Shown here piece after piece: positions 9,441 through 19,900 of a DNA stretch of 64,000 bases. The first letter of the stretch is position 1. The number at the start of each line of letters is the position of its first letter. This DNA comes from Sinorhizobium fredii NGR234 (GTDB taxonomy: Bacteria > Pseudomonadota > Alphaproteobacteria > Rhizobiales > Rhizobiaceae). Below the pieces are notes generated by a model. The model searched no databases and was not told the DNA's origin. It saw only the letters and a program-made list of their open reading frames with translations. The stretch spans positions 2,604,001 through 2,668,000 of the forward strand of contig NC_012587.1 of the NCBI RefSeq assembly GCF_000018545.1. Reading direction: 5' to 3'. Position numbers and translations under genes: made by a program.

Positions 9441-10825
9441 CAGCCGTGCCCTTCCTTGGTAAAGCTGCCGGAGACGGCCTTACGCTCGCGGAGGAATGCG
9501 GTCGGTTCGCGCGATCCGACGAAGCCGCGCGGCTTCCAGACCATGACGACCACCATGGCAAGCCCGAAGATCAGCATGCGATAAAGTTCAGGCGTGAAGT
9601 TCGGTCCGAAGATCATCTTGAGGAAGGTGAGTTCGCGCAGGATCTCCGTACCGCCGATCATAACTACCGCAGCGACGAAGATGCCGGTCAGCGAGCCCAT
9701 GCCGCCGAGCACGACGATGGCGAGAATGACGGCCGACTCGAGGAAGACGAAGGATTCCGGCGAGACGAACCCCTGGCGCACCGCGAAGAACGATCCGGCA
9801 AAACCGCCGAACATGGCACCGGTGGCAAAAGCCGTAAGCTTCGTGGTCGTCGTGTTGATGCCGAGCGAACGGCAGGCGATCTCGTCCTCGCGAAGCGCCT
9901 CCCAGGCCCGACCGACCGGCATGCGGCGCAGCCGGATGGTGACGAAAGCCGTCAACAGTGCAAGGCCAAGGATCAGGTAGAAGAGGAAGATCTTGTAGTA
10001 GGCAGACGAGAGCGGTAGCCCCATCAGCGCTGCGAAACCGTCCTTCGAGGCATCGAACTTGATGCCGAACAGGGTCGCCTTGGCAATGCCCGACACGCCG
10101 AACGTGCCCTTGGTGACCTCGGTCCAGTTGATCAGCACGAGGCGGATGATTTCACCGAAGGCGAGCGTCACGATCGCCAGGTAGTCACCGCGCAATCTGA
10201 GCACCGGGAAGCCAAGGACGACACCCCAGCAGGCGGCAAGAATGCCGGCGACCGGCAGCAGCACCCAGAAGGACAGGCCGAAATAGCTGGAGAGCAGCGC
10301 ATAAGAATAGGCACCGACCGCGTAAAAGGCGACGTAGCCAAGGTCGAGCAGACCGGCGAGGCCGACGACGATGTTGAGACCCCAGGCGAGCATCACATAG
10401 ATCAGGATCTGGACGCCGAAATTGTCCACCCATTTGAGCGAACCCTGGACGCCGACGAGCGCGATGATGACCGGCGGGTACAGCACCAGCGCGAGGATCG
10501 CGATCTTCGAGAAGTTGCGACTGAAGAAGGTCTCCTCCTTCGCCACGTCCGGAGCAGCAGCCTTCGCCGCCTTGCGCTGGGCGAGCCAGGGCTGCGCATA
10601 GGCAACCATCAGGAAGCGACCGACCATGGCGACGATCACGAAGATCGCCAGCAGGCCCCAGCGCTGGGTAAGGATCAGCTCATTGCGGATGTTCTGATCG
10701 CTCTTGAGACCGACGAAGAGCACGAACAGCCCGAGCGTGATGAGCCCCGAGAAGACAGCCTCGCGCAGGGCCCGCGCCGTCAGCTCACTGCCGGCGCTTG
10801 CGGTAGTAGATGCAACATTTGCCAT
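9440..10825 (-). CDS. livM: Branched-chain amino acid ABC transporter permease LivM
   Basis: A 461-residue LivM-type permease. The core (about residues 130-440) has the family segments WGLNIVVGLAGLLDLGYVAFYAVGA and GMGSLTGIFVAAVV. About 100 extra N-terminal residues carry two further hydrophobic segments, as in the long LivM of several proteobacteria. It heterodimerises with LivH in the inner membrane; four bases separate its start from the livH stop. Confidence 0.92.
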   Translation of the reverse strand: MANVASTTASAGSELTARALREAVFSGLITLGLFVLFVGLKSDQNIRNELILTQRWGLLAIFVIVAMVGRFLMVAYAQPWLAQRKAAKAAAPDVAKEETFFSRNFSKIAILALVLYPPVIIALVGVQGSLKWVDNFGVQILIYVMLAWGLNIVVGLAGLLDLGYVAFYAVGAYSYALLSSYFGLSFWVLLPVAGILAACWGVVLGFPVLRLRGDYLAIVTLAFGEIIRLVLINWTEVTKGTFGVSGIAKATLFGIKFDASKDGFAALMGLPLSSAYYKIFLFYLILGLALLTAFVTIRLRRMPVGRAWEALREDEIACRSLGINTTTTKLTAFATGAMFGGFAGSFFAVRQGFVSPESFVFLESAVILAIVVLGGMGSLTGIFVAAVVMIGGTEILRELTFLKMIFGPNFTPELYRMLIFGLAMVVVMVWKPRGFVGSREPTAFLRERKAVSGSFTKEGHG

Positions 10826-10829
10826 GGAA

Positions 10830-11732
<903 letters not shown>

Positions 11733-12116
11733 CAATCTTCCCCTGGACCGGATCCTTATGGTCCGATCTCTTTTTATTAGTTTTCCTTCACGAGCGTACT
11801 CTGAGCGATTTCATACCTCTTTCAAGCGAAAATGAAAGTCAAAAATTGCGCCGCCGACAGATTCTTCCGAGATAAAATCGATTTGACGCTTTTCGTGCCA
11901 GAAGAATCGAAAAATTTGCGGCCTTCGCCTGGAAAATGATCAATTTTCAGCCCGGAAATGGGAAAACTGCGGCGTCTGCGTCATCAACCTATGACGAAAA
12001 AATATGACTTCCCCGGCAATGGTTTTGCAGTTGATTTGGCCGGAAATCATCGTGATCTAGAAAGCCTGGGCATGATGCTCGAGTCGATGCCGTGTGGACC
12101 CAAGAGTACAGGAACG
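11733..12116. other. Divergent promoter region between livH and the CysQ-like gene
   Basis: About 380 bp separates the two divergent starts. The part nearest livH (11760-11950) is visibly AT-richer, with runs such as CTTTTTATTAG and AAAAATTGCG, and should hold the liv promoter. I see no confident operator. The open frame extending upstream from the CysQ-like gene to 11958 has no good ribosome-binding site. Confidence 0.5.
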
Positions 12117-12890
12117 ATGCTGGAGATTCTGGAACGATCGGCGATTGCGGCCGGACGGGCGATCATGGAGATCTACAATAAGGGCCCGGCGGTGACCTAC
12201 AAGCCGGACACCTCGCCGGTGACCGACGCGGATCATCGCGCCGAGCGCATCATCCTTGACGACCTTGCCGCCGCCTTTCCCGATCTTCCCGTCGTCGCCG
12301 AGGAAGCCGTTGCCGCCGGGCATGTCCCCGACATTGCCGGCAAGCGCTTCTTTCTCGTCGATCCCCTCGACGGCACCAAGGAGTTCGTCGAGCGCAACAG
12401 CCACTTCACGGTCAACATCGCGCTCATCGAAGACGGCGTTCCCGTCGCCGGTGTCGTCCATGCGCCGGCGCTCGGGGTGATCTATGCGGGAACTGCCGGA
12501 CGGGCTGCCAAGGCAATCGTCGAAGCCGGCCGGATCGCAGGATCGTGGCAGCCGATTGAATGCCGCATGGCAAGCAACCGGCCAGTTGCACTGATCAGCC
12601 GCTGGCACAACAGCGCCGAAACGCTCGCCTACCTTGACGAACACGCCATTACCGACTGCGAAGCCATCGGCTCGTCGCTGAAGTTCTGCCTGCTTGCCGA
12701 AGGGTATGCCGACATCTATCCGCGCTTCAGCCGCACAATGGAATGGGACACGGCCGCCGGCGACGCGATCCTACGGGCGGCGGGTGGCGAAACGTTGCTG
12801 GTCGACGGCAACCCTTTCGCCTATGGGAAGCGCAACCAGCCGAACGACAGCGACTTCGCCAATCCCTGGTTCATCGCGCGCGGCAAGTAG
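12117..12890 (+). CDS. cysQ: CysQ-like 3'(2'),5'-bisphosphate nucleotidase (inositol monophosphatase family)
   Basis: A 257-residue metal-dependent phosphatase. The motifs are EE (residues 62-63), DPLDGTKEF (82-90) and the late WDTAAGDAIL, which together bind the metal ions. DGTKEF is typical of CysQ rather than inositol phosphatases, so the likely role is hydrolysis of PAP from sulfate assimilation. The start at 12117 matches the family N-terminus (MLEILERSAIAAGRAI); ATGs at 12072 and further upstream are possible. Confidence 0.85.
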   Translation: MLEILERSAIAAGRAIMEIYNKGPAVTYKPDTSPVTDADHRAERIILDDLAAAFPDLPVVAEEAVAAGHVPDIAGKRFFLVDPLDGTKEFVERNSHFTVNIALIEDGVPVAGVVHAPALGVIYAGTAGRAAKAIVEAGRIAGSWQPIECRMASNRPVALISRWHNSAETLAYLDEHAITDCEAIGSSLKFCLLAEGYADIYPRFSRTMEWDTAAGDAILRAAGGETLLVDGNPFAYGKRNQPNDSDFANPWFIARGK

Positions 12891-12892
12891 GG

Positions 12893-13288
12893 TCAGGAGC
12901 TTGGTTGGGGATTTCCCGGCCGAAAAGCGGCCGTCATGAGGCTGCTGAGACTGCCCTCGCTGAAGGGTTTCTCGATGCGAGGAATACCGCGCAGATGGCC
13001 GGGCAAGGCCAACAAATCCCCATAGCCGCTGGTAAATCCGAAATTGATGCCCCGAGCGATCAGCGACTCGGCAACCGCGAAGCTCGTTTCATCGCCGAGA
13101 TTGATATCGAGAATGGCGAAGTCGACCGGATGAGCCGCGACGATCTCCATCGCCTTCTCGACGGTCGTGGCGATGTGCACGCTCTTGACCCCGAGAGCAT
13201 TGAGGATTTCGCCCATATCCATGGCGATGAGGAAATTATCCTCGAGAACGAGAACAGATTCGATGGCGGGCGAAATCTGATTTGTCAT
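12893..13288 (-). CDS. Single-domain response regulator (receiver only)
   Basis: A 131-residue CheY-like receiver with no output domain. The acidic pair is Glu16-Asp17, the phospho-acceptor Asp61 (ILDINLG), the switch residues Thr86/Ser87 and the conserved Lys107 (EKPF). Such proteins pass phosphate or bind partner proteins. It lies 3 bp from the convergent CysQ-like gene and downstream of a Crp/Fnr regulator on the same strand. No histidine kinase is nearby. Confidence 0.85.
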   Translation of the reverse strand: MTNQISPAIESVLVLEDNFLIAMDMGEILNALGVKSVHIATTVEKAMEIVAAHPVDFAILDINLGDETSFAVAESLIARGINFGFTSGYGDLLALPGHLRGIPRIEKPFSEGSLSSLMTAAFRPGNPQPSS

Positions 13289-13404
13289 CTATGTTTGCAT
13301 CCCTCGTTAGCCTCGTTCTGCCGAGATCCGACCGTGCACGCTAGGCCAGACGGAGAATCGTGGCATTTAAAAAAGACATGTTGCGCTCTTTTGGGCCGAC
13401 CGGG

Positions 13405-14157
13405 TCAAATCAGCGGCCTCTTCGGTTCCCTGAACCCCTCCCACCCGGCCAGTTCCAACAGGCCGTCGATGTTCAGGACATGGCATCCCTTTTCGGCCCA
13501 GCGAATGAGGTTGAGCGCGGCCAGTTTTCTCAGCGTCTTGTTGGTGTGGACGATCGACAGGCCGAGCGTGTCGGCAAGATGTTGCTGGGTGATTGGAATG
13601 GCGATGCGGCCGCCACGGAACACGTCTAGTATTTCCGCCCTTTGATAGAGAAAGGCGAGGAGATAGGCCGCCCGTTCGAGCGCGGAGCGCCGACCGATGC
13701 TCAAAAGGTTTTCGTCCAATATGCGCTCCTCGCGGGCGGCAATCCAGGTCAGGTCATAGGCGAGATCGGGATAGCGCCGGTACAGTTGGCCGAGCCTGCT
13801 TCGCTTGAACACGCACAGGGTGACCGGCGAGAGTGCCTCGATCGAGTGCTGCATCTCGCCCATGAGGCTCCCCTGCAGCCCGACCATGTCCCCGGGCATC
13901 ACGTAGTTCAAGATCTGCCGGCGCCCGTCGTCCAGCATCTTGTAGCGGAACCCCCAGCCGGAAAGCACGGTAAAAAGATGCGCGCTCGTCTCGCCTTCGG
14001 CAAGGATGGTCCCGCCGCTTTCAACCGTCTGCTCGCCAATCTTGAAGTCCGATACGAAGGCGAGTTCCTCGGGCGTGAACGGGCGGAACACGGCGAGCGG
14101 CCGCAGGGGACAGGCCTGACAGGGGGTGCCTTTGCCGAACTTGCCTTCAACGGCCAT
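13405..14157 (-). CDS. Crp/Fnr family transcriptional regulator
   Basis: A 250-residue protein with an N-terminal cyclic-nucleotide-type beta-barrel (about residues 30-140) and a C-terminal HTH (ITQQHLADTLGLSIVHTNKTLRKL). It has a CxxC pair (Cys13, Cys16) and Cys115, resembling FNR-type Fe-S ligands but with one fewer N-terminal cysteine, so oxygen sensing is possible but unproven. The start at 14157 fits homologue length; an in-frame ATG at 14244 would add 29 residues. Neither start has a strong ribosome-binding site. Confidence 0.8.
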   Translation of the reverse strand: MAVEGKFGKGTPCQACPLRPLAVFRPFTPEELAFVSDFKIGEQTVESGGTILAEGETSAHLFTVLSGWGFRYKMLDDGRRQILNYVMPGDMVGLQGSLMGEMQHSIEALSPVTLCVFKRSRLGQLYRRYPDLAYDLTWIAAREERILDENLLSIGRRSALERAAYLLAFLYQRAEILDVFRGGRIAIPITQQHLADTLGLSIVHTNKTLRKLAALNLIRWAEKGCHVLNIDGLLELAGWEGFREPKRPLI

Positions 14158-14306
14158 GGAATGTCTCGCGGCGGGATGAACGCACTCACTCAGCGACCGA
14201 CAACGAGATGATGCTTCGAAGAAATGTCGGCGCCCATCCCTCATGGACTTGTGCGCCGCCGGGCCCTATCTCTCCTCGATCGTCCGTCGCAGCAGGATTG
14301 TGAACC

Positions 14307-15167
14307 ATGTTGTCCTATTCCGCCATCGCCAAAAACAATGTCGCCGTCGTCACCGGCGCGGCCTCCGGCATCGGGCTTGCCGCAGCAAAGCGCTTCGCCG
14401 ATCGCGGCATGAAGGTCGTGCTTGCCGATCTCGCCGGCGAACGGCTGCAGGCGGCCGCGGCGGAGGTGGCGAAGCTTGCCCCGGGCGGAGCGGGCGATAT
14501 CGCCGCGATCGCGACCGACGTCTCCCGGGCCGATGAGCTCGTCGCGCTGGCGCGCGGCACGCGCGAACGATTCGGCCATGTGCATGTGCTGATGAACAAT
14601 GCCGGCATCCAGCCCGGCAGCTCGATGTTCGGCCCGCTGGAGAACTGGGACGCGGTGATCGACGTCAATCTGTGGGGCGTCATCAACGGGGCGCGCATTT
14701 TCGCACCGGCCATGATCGCCCATGGCGAGCCGGCGCTGATCATCAATACCGGCTCCAAGCAGGGCATCACCACGCCGCCCGGCGATCCCGCCTACAATGT
14801 CTCGAAGGCAGGCGTGAAGGTCTTTACCGAGGCGCTGCAGCATGAATTGCGCAATACCGAGAACTGCCAGGTGAATGCGCATCTCCTGATACCCGGATTC
14901 GTCTACACGGCGCTCACCGCCCATGGCCGCACCGAAAAGCCGGCCGGCGCGTGGACGCCGGAGCAGACGGTCGACTTCATGCTGGAGAGCCTCGCCGGCG
15001 GCGATTTCTACATTCTCTGCCCCGACAATGAAGTCGAAAGGTCCACCGACGAAATGCGCATCCTGTGGGCCGCCGGCGACATCGTCGAGAACCGCCCACC
15101 CCTTTCGCGCTGGCACCCGAACCACGGCGACTCGTTCCGCTCCTTCCTCGCCGCAAAACGGGATTGA
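14307..15167 (+). CDS. Short-chain dehydrogenase/reductase
   Basis: A 286-residue classical SDR. The Rossmann motif TGAASGIG (residues 16-23), NNAG and the catalytic YNVSK (Tyr and Lys four apart) are present; the usual catalytic Ser is in NTGSKQG. Asp after the second strand (VVLADLA) suggests NAD(H). Substrate unknown. It lies 69 bp upstream of the MhqO-MhqD fusion on the same strand, so it may reduce a quinone or carbonyl compound in the same pathway. Confidence 0.85.
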   Translation: MLSYSAIAKNNVAVVTGAASGIGLAAAKRFADRGMKVVLADLAGERLQAAAAEVAKLAPGGAGDIAAIATDVSRADELVALARGTRERFGHVHVLMNNAGIQPGSSMFGPLENWDAVIDVNLWGVINGARIFAPAMIAHGEPALIINTGSKQGITTPPGDPAYNVSKAGVKVFTEALQHELRNTENCQVNAHLLIPGFVYTALTAHGRTEKPAGAWTPEQTVDFMLESLAGGDFYILCPDNEVERSTDEMRILWAAGDIVENRPPLSRWHPNHGDSFRSFLAAKRD

Positions 15168-15235
15168 ACGGCGTTCCGAGTTGATCGAATCTTCAATTGT
15201 AAGCCGCCGACAACGGCGGCAGGAGGGATAAGACC

Positions 15236-16792
15236 GTGACCAGCGGCATTCACCACATCACGCTGATCAGCCGCAAGGTCCAGGCAAATGTCGACTTCTA
15301 TGTCGGCTTCCTCGGCCTGCACCTCGTCAAGCGAACCGGCGGTTTCGAGGATCCCAATCAGTTGCATCTCTTTTACGGGGATGCCTCGGGATCGCCCGGC
15401 TCGCTCGTCTCCTTCCTGATCTGGGAGGATGGCTCGCCGGGACGTGTCGGCGCCGGCCAGCCGAGCGAGATCGCCTTCGCCATCCCTTCGGAAAGCATCG
15501 GCTTCTGGCTGACACGGGCTCTGCAGTTCAACATTCAGGCGACCGGCCCGGCGCAGGAGTTCGGCGAACCGGTGCTGCGGTTCAAGGACCCGGACGGGGT
15601 GATCGTCAAGCTGGTCGGCACCGAGGCGCTTGCCGAGCCGGCGCCCTGGGCGAGCCGGGACATTCCGGAGGGGGACTCGATCAGGCGCCTGCGCGGCGCG
15701 ACCGTGCTCACCGAAAAGCCCAAGGAAACGGCGCATTTTCTTCGCAGCCATTTCGGCTATCGCGAGGCTGCCGCGACGGAAACGATCCATCGCCTCGTCT
15801 CGTCATCCGGCGACGTCGTCGACGTGCGCGACGCGACCGGCTTCTGGACGGCCGCACCCGGCACCGGCACCATCGACCATATCGCTTTCCGCGCTTCGGA
15901 TGAGGCTATCGTCCTTGCCGTGCGCGCCGACCTTGAGCAGGAACACGCCGGCGCCACCAACGCCCATGACCGGAAGTATTTCTTCTCGCTCTACGTGCGC
16001 GAACCTGGCGGATCGCTCTACGAGCTGGCTACGGACGGCCCCGGCTTTGCCGTCGATGAACTTCCGGATGCGCTCGGATCGAAGCTCTTCCTGCCGCCCC
16101 ATCTCAGCAGCGATCCCGCCGCGACGGTAGTCCGGTTGCCGCAATTCGCGCTGCCGGGCGAGCCCCGGCTGACCCTCCGCGACCTTCCCTTCGTCCACCG
16201 CTTCTACCACCCGGAGCGACTGAACGACCGGACCTTCGTGCTGCTGCACGGCAGCGGCGGCAACGAGACCGACATGCTGCCCTTCGGCCACCAGCTCGAT
16301 CCGCGCGCGACACTCATCGGCGTGCGCGGCCGCAGCACCGAGGAGGGCTTTCCCCGCTGGTTTCGCCGCCTGTCGATGACCACCTTCGACCAGCGCGACA
16401 TCCGCTCGGAAGCGGAGGCTTTCGCCGCCTTCGTCGAAGAGGCGCGCGACGCCTACGGGCTCGATCTCGCGAAGACGGTGTTCATCGGCTATTCGAACGG
16501 CGCCAATCTGCTGGCGGCTGTCATGCTGCTTCACCCGGGCGTCATCAGGAACGCGGTGCTGATGCGGGCGATGGCAGCTCTCGAGGATGCGCCGAAGGTG
16601 GATCTCGCAGGCACGAATGTCCTGATGCTGACCGGCAAGGACGACCTCTATGGCAAACACGCGCCGCAGTTGAAGGCGGAGTTGCGCGAAAGCGGCGCGA
16701 ATTTCGAGGCGGTCGATATCGACACCGGACACGGCATCGGCCCGGAAGACGTCGCCGTCATTCGCCCCTGGTTCGCAGAGCGTGGCCTTTAA
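15236..16792 (+). CDS. Fused ring-cleaving dioxygenase (MhqO-like) and carboxylesterase (MhqD-like)
   Basis: A 518-residue two-domain protein. Residues 1-300 are two vicinal-oxygen-chelate modules (GIHHITLISRKVQANVDFY, then TIDHIAFRA) as in MhqO; residues 310-518 are an alpha/beta hydrolase with nucleophile Ser420 in GYSNG, an Asp in TGKDDLYG and a His in DTGHGIG, as in MhqD. In Bacillus mhqO and mhqD are separate genes of hydroquinone resistance; here they are joined. The start is GTG with a GGAGGG site, since the family N-terminus begins exactly there. The likely role is cleavage and hydrolysis of quinone-type electrophiles. Confidence 0.85.
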   Translation: MTSGIHHITLISRKVQANVDFYVGFLGLHLVKRTGGFEDPNQLHLFYGDASGSPGSLVSFLIWEDGSPGRVGAGQPSEIAFAIPSESIGFWLTRALQFNIQATGPAQEFGEPVLRFKDPDGVIVKLVGTEALAEPAPWASRDIPEGDSIRRLRGATVLTEKPKETAHFLRSHFGYREAAATETIHRLVSSSGDVVDVRDATGFWTAAPGTGTIDHIAFRASDEAIVLAVRADLEQEHAGATNAHDRKYFFSLYVREPGGSLYELATDGPGFAVDELPDALGSKLFLPPHLSSDPAATVVRLPQFALPGEPRLTLRDLPFVHRFYHPERLNDRTFVLLHGSGGNETDMLPFGHQLDPRATLIGVRGRSTEEGFPRWFRRLSMTTFDQRDIRSEAEAFAAFVEEARDAYGLDLAKTVFIGYSNGANLLAAVMLLHPGVIRNAVLMRAMAALEDAPKVDLAGTNVLMLTGKDDLYGKHAPQLKAELRESGANFEAVDIDTGHGIGPEDVAVIRPWFAERGL

Positions 16793-16843
16793 TTCCGGAA
16801 AGTGTCATCCCCGCCGCACGCCAGCTCCACGTCTCCCTCAGTC

Positions 16844-16875
16844 GAAAAAGAGGAAGCCAGGCGAATGCTGGCTTC
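16844..16875 (-). terminator. Terminator of the VCBS adhesin gene
   Basis: On the minus strand GAAGCCAG pairs with CTGGCTTC across a seven-base loop and is followed by CTCTTTTTCG. It lies 32 bp downstream of the adhesin stop codon. Confidence 0.75.
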
Positions 16876-16906
16876 GATGATCGACTCGTCCGCCCGCCAA
16901 CTGCGA

Positions 16907-19900
16907 CTATACAAACAGGAAGTCGCCGGAGTTGAAATTTAGGAGAGCGGTGCGCGTCGCGATGCTGTCCAGCTCCGCGACGAGCACCGCGCCGCCGGCC
17001 GCACTTGCATTCGCATCATAGTAGACGGCTGCATGGCCGAGGTCGGTGTTGTAGAACACGAACAATGCGCCGGTCGTGATATTGCCGTAGCCGTCGATCG
17101 TACTCTGGACCGTTGCATTGGAGACGTCCGCATCCGTCTTCACCGCGACTTCCGTGCCGAGTGCATTGATCGTCCCGTCGTTCCCCGATTTGAAACCGTC
17201 GACTCCTGTGTTGTTGTTGCCGACGGCGAATTCAAAGGTCCCGCTGCCGACGTCGAACTGGAGCTTGTCGACGCTCGTGCTGTTCGTCCCGGCACTGAAG
17301 TCGGTGACATGGTTGCTGGTGCCGGAGAGCTTCTGGAAGATGAAAGTATCGTTCCCTCCATCCCCGTTCAGCACATTGTTGCCAGCACCTCCGTTTAACG
17401 TGTCGTTTCCACCCTGGCCGAACAAGGTGTCGTCTCCGCCAAGGCCGAACACCATGTCGCTGCCGCTTCCGCCATAGAGCACGTCGTCACCCGATCCTCC
17501 GCTTGGGTTGTCCGCGGTATTGCCGTTGCTGCCCGTGACGATCGTGAAAGTCTCGGTTTTTTCGTATGCCGCCCCGGCCGGGTCGCCGGTCTGTATTGCC
17601 TTCACGGTCACCGTAAATGTGCCGTTTGGTGCCAGATCGTCGGAACGCAGCGTGTCGCCGCTGATCGAGAACAAGCCGGCATGCGACTGCGAAGCGATGC
17701 TGAAGACGAATGCGCCTGCATCGGGATCAGCCGCGCTCAGAGAGCCGATGAACTCGAAATTATTGATATTGGGGGCGTCCGTCGGGACGACGGGGGTCAA
17801 TTTGATGTCCGTCGGCGCCTGTCTGGGCGGCGCATCATCAGCGCCGGTGATGTCGACGACAATCGCATGGCTGACGGTGCCATCGAGCGACGTGACCGTC
17901 AGCGTGTCGCTCACGGCCTGACCTGCGCTCAACGCCTGTGTCGCTGCGCGCTCGTTGTCGAGTATGTAATTCCACTCGCCCGTCGCTGCATCGAAACTGA
18001 AACTACCGTAGATGCCCGCGAGCGACGCCGGGGCTTGGAACGCCGCTTCGCCGGCGTCGACATCCGAGACGCTGAGCTTGCCGGAGGCATGTGGATCGCC
18101 GGAACCTGCGGTCCCCGCCTCGTTGACCGAACGGTCATCGGCAACGGTCGCATCGACGACGATCGCCGCGGCATCGTTGCTGCCGGTGATGTCGACGACG
18201 ATCGCATGGCTGGCGGTACCGTCGAGCGACGTCACGGTCAGCGTGTCACTGACCGGCTGGCCCGCCTTGAGGGCCTGCGTCGTCGCCCGATTGTTGTCGA
18301 GACTGTAGCTCCACACGCCGGTCGCCGGATCGAACGAGAAGGTGCCGTAGGTGCCCTCGAGCGAGGCCGGCGCGGCAAAGACTGCTTCGCCCGAGTCGGC
18401 ATCCGAAACGCTGAGTTTGCCGGAGGCATCCGGATCACCGCTGCCGGCGGCCCCGGCTTCGGCGGCGGCCCGGTCATCGGCAACATCGACGACGATCGCC
18501 GCGGCATCGTTGCTGCCGGTGATGTCGACGACGATCGCATGGCTGGCGGTACCGTCGAGCGACGTCACGGTCAGCGTGTCACTGACCGGCTGGCCCGCCT
18601 TGAGGGCCTGCGTCGTCGCCCGATTGTTGTCGAGACTGTAGCTCCACACGCCGGTCGCCGGATCGAACGAGAAGGTGCCGTAGGTGCCCTCGAGCGAGGC
18701 CGGCGCGGCAAAGACTGCTTCGCCCGAGTCGACATCGGAAACGCTGAGCTTGCCGGCGGCATCCGGATCACCGCTGCCCGTCGCCCCGGCTTCGGCGGCG
18801 GCCCGGTCATCGGCAACATCGACGACGATCGCCGCGGCATCGTTGCGGCCGGTGATGTCGACGACGATCGCATGGCTGGCGGTACCGTCGAGCGACGTCA
18901 CGGTCAGCGTGTCACTGACCGGCTGGCCCGCCTTGAGGGCCTGCGTCGTCGCCCGATCATTGTCGAGCGTGTACGTCCACGCCCCGGTCGCGGGATCGAA
19001 CGAGAAGGTGCCGTAGGTGCCCTCGAGCGAGGCCGGCGCGGCAAAGACTGCTTCGCCCGAGTCGACATCGGAAACGCTGAGCTTGCCGGCGGCATCCGGA
19101 TCACCGCTGCCCGTCGCCCCGGCTTCGGCGGCGGCCCGGTCATCGGCAACGGTCGCATCGACGACGATCGCCGCGGCATCGTTTGCGCCGGTGATGTTGA
19201 CGACGATCGCATGGCTGGCGGTGCCGTCCAGCGACGACACAGTCAGCGTGTCGCTGACCGGCTGGCCCGCAGTCAGCGCTTGCGTCGTTGCCCGTCCGTT
19301 ATCGAGCGTGTAGCTCCAGGCACCGGTCGTTGGGTCGAAGCTGAAACTGCCATAGACGCCGTCGAGCGATCCAGGTGCCTGGAACACTGCCTCGCCGGCA
19401 TCGACATCCGCGACGCTGAGCTTACCGGAGGCATCCGGGTCGCCGCTGTCGGCCATCCCGGCTTCGCTCACCGACCGGTCGTCGGCAACAGTCGCATCGA
19501 CGACGATCGCCGCCGCGTCGTTGCTGCCGGTGATGCTGACGACGATCGCATGGCTGGCGGTCCCGTCCACCGACGTCACATTCAGCATGTCGCTGACCGG
19601 CTGACCCTCCTTGAGGGCCTGCGTTGTCGCACGATCGTTGTCGAGACTGTAGCTCCACACGCCGGTCGTCGGGTCGAAGCTGAAGCTGCCATAGACGCCG
19701 TCGAGCGAGGCCGGCGTCTGGAACGCTGCTTCGCCGGCATCGACATCCGCGACGCTGAGCGTGCCGGAGGCATGCGGATCGCCACTGCCGGCCGCCCCGG
19801 CTTCGCTCACAACTCGGTCGTCCGCTACGGTCGCATCGACGACGATCGCTGCCGCGTCGTTGCTGCCGGTGATGTTGACGACGATCGCATGGCTGGCCGT

